Shown here piece by piece: positions 61,938 through 64,000 of a DNA stretch of 64,000 bases; positions within the stretch are counted from its first letter, which is position 1; the number at the start of each line of letters is the position of its first letter. Location: positions 2,046,001 to 2,110,000 of the forward strand of contig NZ_CP040936.1 in NCBI RefSeq assembly GCF_006352025.1, in the 5' to 3' direction. The position numbers and the translations under genes are program-made. This DNA comes from Hymenobacter sp. DG01 (GTDB taxonomy: Bacteria; Bacteroidota; Bacteroidia; Cytophagales; Hymenobacteraceae). Below the pieces are notes generated by a model. The model saw nothing but the letters and a program-made list of their open reading frames with translations, was not told where the DNA came from and ran no database searches.

Positions 61938-62366
61938 ATGTGGTGGATGTTTTCCTTGCTGGCTGCCCTGTCGGCGGCGGTGGTGGTTACGCTTTCCAAG
62001 GTAGGCGTGAAGAATATTGAATCCAGCGTGGCTTTCGCCATACAGTCGGTACTGATTGTGGGGGTAGCCTGGGGGGTAGTGGCCTGGCAGGGGCACCTGG
62101 GACAGGTAGCCGAAATTGACCGGCGCACCTGGCTGTTTCTGATTGCCGCCGGCGTTATCACCTGCCTTTCCTCCTTGTTCTCCTTTCAGGCCTTAAAAAT
62201 GGGGCAGGCTTCGCGCACTTCGTCCTTCGATAAGATTTCCCTGGTTTTCTCTATCCTGCTGGCGGTATTCTTTCTCAAGGAGAAAGTCACCTGGCAGGTC
62301 ATTCTGGGCGCGGCCCTGATGGCCACCGGAGCCGTGCTGATAGCCTTCACCCGGGAAAGTAACTAA
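61938..62366 (+). CDS. Half-length EamA-type transporter
   Basis: A 142-aa protein with about five helices. VVVTLSKVGVKNIESSVAFAIQS, FSFQALKMGQASRTSSFDKIS and FLKEKVTWQVILGAALMATGAVLIA match one EamA repeat; full carriers have two. Such single-repeat members should work as dimers. The substrate is unknown. The ATG at 61938 (MWWMFSLLAALSA) starts the first helix. Confidence 0.87.
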   Translation: MWWMFSLLAALSAAVVVTLSKVGVKNIESSVAFAIQSVLIVGVAWGVVAWQGHLGQVAEIDRRTWLFLIAAGVITCLSSLFSFQALKMGQASRTSSFDKISLVFSILLAVFFLKEKVTWQVILGAALMATGAVLIAFTRESN

Positions 62367-62458
62367 GCCGCCTACCCCCTCTGCCGGCCCGAAGCCTCTG
62401 GGGTTATGGCTGCAGGCACTTGCCCAACAGGTGGCCGGCCGGGCAGCCAATAAAGAAA

Positions 62459-62552
62459 GCCATTCCGAGCTGGCCGGGAAGTTCCACCCGGCTTAAGCTG
62501 GGTTACTGTGGCAACACCAGCTGGTGAGAGCTCCAGCCAGCTCGGAATGACG
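62459..62552. repeat. Intergenic palindromic repeat, copy 10
   Basis: gccattccgagctggc pairs with gccagctcggaatgacg at the outer ends, with a weaker inner match (gaagttccacccggct and aacaccagctggtgagagct). It lies between the convergent EamA and oxidoreductase genes, where it may terminate both. Confidence 0.75.
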
Positions 62553-62566
62553 TTCTTCCGGGGAGG

Positions 62567-63514
62567 CTAGTCCACCGTTAGCACGATTTTGCCGGCGGCG
62601 CGGCCGGTTTCGCTGTAGCGGTGCGCTTCGGCTGTTTCCGGGAGCGGAAAGGTTTTGTCGATGACGACGCGGATGGCGCCCGCCTGCAGCCAGGCCGAAA
62701 TCAGAGCCAGATCGGTGCCGCGTTCCTTGGCCATGAACACATGCGCCGATTTGGTGGAAAACGCGGAAGCCAGCTTATCGGCCACCACGGCAACCGGATC
62801 GGGGGTAGTGGTTACGTAGCGCCCATTACGACGCAAGGCGCCCTGGCAGGCCGTGAAGCTGCTTTTGCCCACGGCATCAAAAATCAGGTCGTAGCGGCTC
62901 AGGTCTTTCGTAAAGTCGTGCTCCCGATGGTTGAGGACCCGGTCGGCACCCAGGCCGCGCACTAGCTCAGCGTTGTCGGGGCCACAGACGCCGGTTATCT
63001 CGCCTGCCCCCAGAGCCCGGGCAATCTGCACGGCAAATACTCCTACCCCACCAGCCGCGCCGTTAATCAGCACCCGGTCGCCGGAGAGTAGCTGGCCGTA
63101 GTCGTGCAGGCCCTGCAACGCCGTGAGGGCACCCAGGGGCACGGCCCCGGCTTCTTCGAAGCTGAGCTTTTCGGGAATGAAGGCCGCCACCGATTCAGCC
63201 AACAGAGCGTATTCGGCGTTGGCATTGCCGGCGCCATCGTTGGGCATGCCGTACACCCGGTCGCCTGGCTTGAACCGCGTCACGTTGGCCCCCACAGCGG
63301 CTACCTCCCCGGCTACGTCGCGGCCCGGAATCTTGGGAAACTTCTGCCCGGTAATAAGCTTCAGGTCGCCGCGCCGAATTTTCCAGTCCACGGGATTCAC
63401 ACTGCTGGCTCGCACCCGTACCAGAATCTGGTTGGGCTGGGGCATGGGGGTAGGCAGCTGGCCGTAGCGTAGCACTTCGGCGGGGCCGTACTCATTGAAA
63501 TAAATGGCGTTCAT
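62567..63514 (-). CDS. NADP-dependent quinone-type oxidoreductase (MDR family)
   Basis: A 315-aa medium-chain reductase. RVRASSVNPVDWKIRRGD and PGRDVAGEVAAVG make the N-terminal GroES-like fold, VLINGAAGGVGVFAVQIARALGA is the Rossmann motif (residues about 147-169), and GRAAGKIVLTVD closes the protein. The cysteine and histidine zinc ligands of alcohol dehydrogenases are absent, as in quinone reductases. The physiological substrate is unknown. Confidence 0.9.
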   Translation of the reverse strand: MNAIYFNEYGPAEVLRYGQLPTPMPQPNQILVRVRASSVNPVDWKIRRGDLKLITGQKFPKIPGRDVAGEVAAVGANVTRFKPGDRVYGMPNDGAGNANAEYALLAESVAAFIPEKLSFEEAGAVPLGALTALQGLHDYGQLLSGDRVLINGAAGGVGVFAVQIARALGAGEITGVCGPDNAELVRGLGADRVLNHREHDFTKDLSRYDLIFDAVGKSSFTACQGALRRNGRYVTTTPDPVAVVADKLASAFSTKSAHVFMAKERGTDLALISAWLQAGAIRVVIDKTFPLPETAEAHRYSETGRAAGKIVLTVD

Positions 63515-63588
63515 CGGTACACAGGTTGGTTACGCAGCCTACGCAGGACCGATGTGCCAGGGTTAGGTCAGGGCAACACCTGATTGAC

Positions 63589-63930
63589 TTAACGGCTTAC
63601 TGGCGCGGACTTCACGAAGATTAGAGTGCTGCTACTATTGCCGTTGCCCATCTGGCCACCCGGAATGATGCCCTGTAGCACATAGCCCTGCTTTATGTAG
63701 GTGCTAACCAGCTTCTGAGACTGTTCGGCGACCATCTGACCATAGGTCTGGCTCTTGGCAGGCACGAATTTCTGGGTTTGCGCGGGCCCGCTTCCAGTAG
63801 AAACAGAAACGTAGAGGCGCCCGTTGTCCTGCCCTAGTTGCGCAGTCACAACCGCGGGGGCTTCCTGGGCAAGCACCGGGGAAACGCTTAGCACCAGCAG
63901 GCAGCTAACTACAAAGAGTAGCTTTTTCAT
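63589..63930 (-). CDS. Small secreted protein of unknown function
   Basis: A 113-aa product with a signal peptide (MKKLLFVVSCLLVLSVSPVLAQ). The mature part has an alternating strand pattern (RLYVSVSTGS) and a Gly/Asn/Ser-rich stretch (IPGGQMGNGNSSS). No family was recognised. The ATG at 63930 opens the signal peptide. The last 34 bases of the window hold nothing further. Confidence 0.7.
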   Translation of the reverse strand: MKKLLFVVSCLLVLSVSPVLAQEAPAVVTAQLGQDNGRLYVSVSTGSGPAQTQKFVPAKSQTYGQMVAEQSQKLVSTYIKQGYVLQGIIPGGQMGNGNSSSTLIFVKSAPVSR

Positions 63931-64000
63931 AGGAATTTGACTTAAGTACAACTGCCCAGTGCCCACACGAACTTCATGCTAGGAAACCGCTATACTTTCC

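Overview
The window looks like chromosome from a GC-rich member of the Bacteroidota, most probably the Hymenobacteraceae (Cytophagales). The reasons are two SusC/SusD pairs, lipoprotein signal peptides on the SusD proteins, genes that mostly lack a Shine-Dalgarno sequence, TAnnTTTG-like promoter boxes, and protein sequences resembling Hymenobacter relatives. This placement is inferred from family resemblance; no database search was run. No rRNA, tRNA, CRISPR array, transposase or phage gene was found.

Left part (1-8.9 kb, + strand): a biotin cluster that enters the window inside bioB and continues with a small secreted protein, bioF, an Imm51-like orphan immunity protein, bioD, bioA and a FabF-like ketoacyl synthase that overlaps bioA. 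A secreted M28 peptidase and a glutathione peroxidase follow. From 9 to 20 kb the window holds a GerW/YtfJ-like protein, lysC-lysA (lysine synthesis), an ArnT-like glycosyltransferase, an sce7726-family protein, an SDR/DUF2867 oxidoreductase, an outer-membrane-like protein, and an Lgt-like membrane protein joined to a beta-rich C-terminal half.

Central part (20-55.5 kb, almost all on the - strand): a large pectin utilisation locus. Secreted enzymes (CE8-PL10 fusion, CE12-GH28 fusion, GH105-DUF4350, GH43) should cut and de-esterify homogalacturonan and rhamnogalacturonan. Two SusC/SusD pairs should import the oligomers, but one SusC is broken by a frameshift and an apparent internal deletion. 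An ExuT-like carrier should take up uronate. Unsaturated uronate then flows through KdgF, KduI and KduD, and saturated galacturonate through UxaC, UxaB and UxaA. Both branches meet at 2-keto-3-deoxygluconate, which KdgK and KdgA turn into pyruvate and glyceraldehyde 3-phosphate. Class I fructose-1,6-bisphosphatase lies beside the locus, which fits gluconeogenesis on uronates. A LacI-family regulator is divergent from kduD. A 31-bp sequence between these two genes recurs almost unchanged upstream of the second susC and is the best operator candidate.

Right part (55.7-64 kb): a DUF2905 protein, an uncharacterised secreted protein, topoisomerase III, an unrecognised 331-aa protein next to a very AT-rich island, a DUF1206 membrane protein, a half-length EamA transporter, a zinc-type quinone oxidoreductase and a small secreted protein.

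Two genome-scale signals run through the window. One is a family of 70-160 bp palindromes in intergenic gaps, most beginning near GTCATnC and ending in its complement; a different palindrome sits in frame inside the ketoacyl synthase gene. The other is a marked excess of the heptamer CTACCCC/GGGGTAG in all reading frames.
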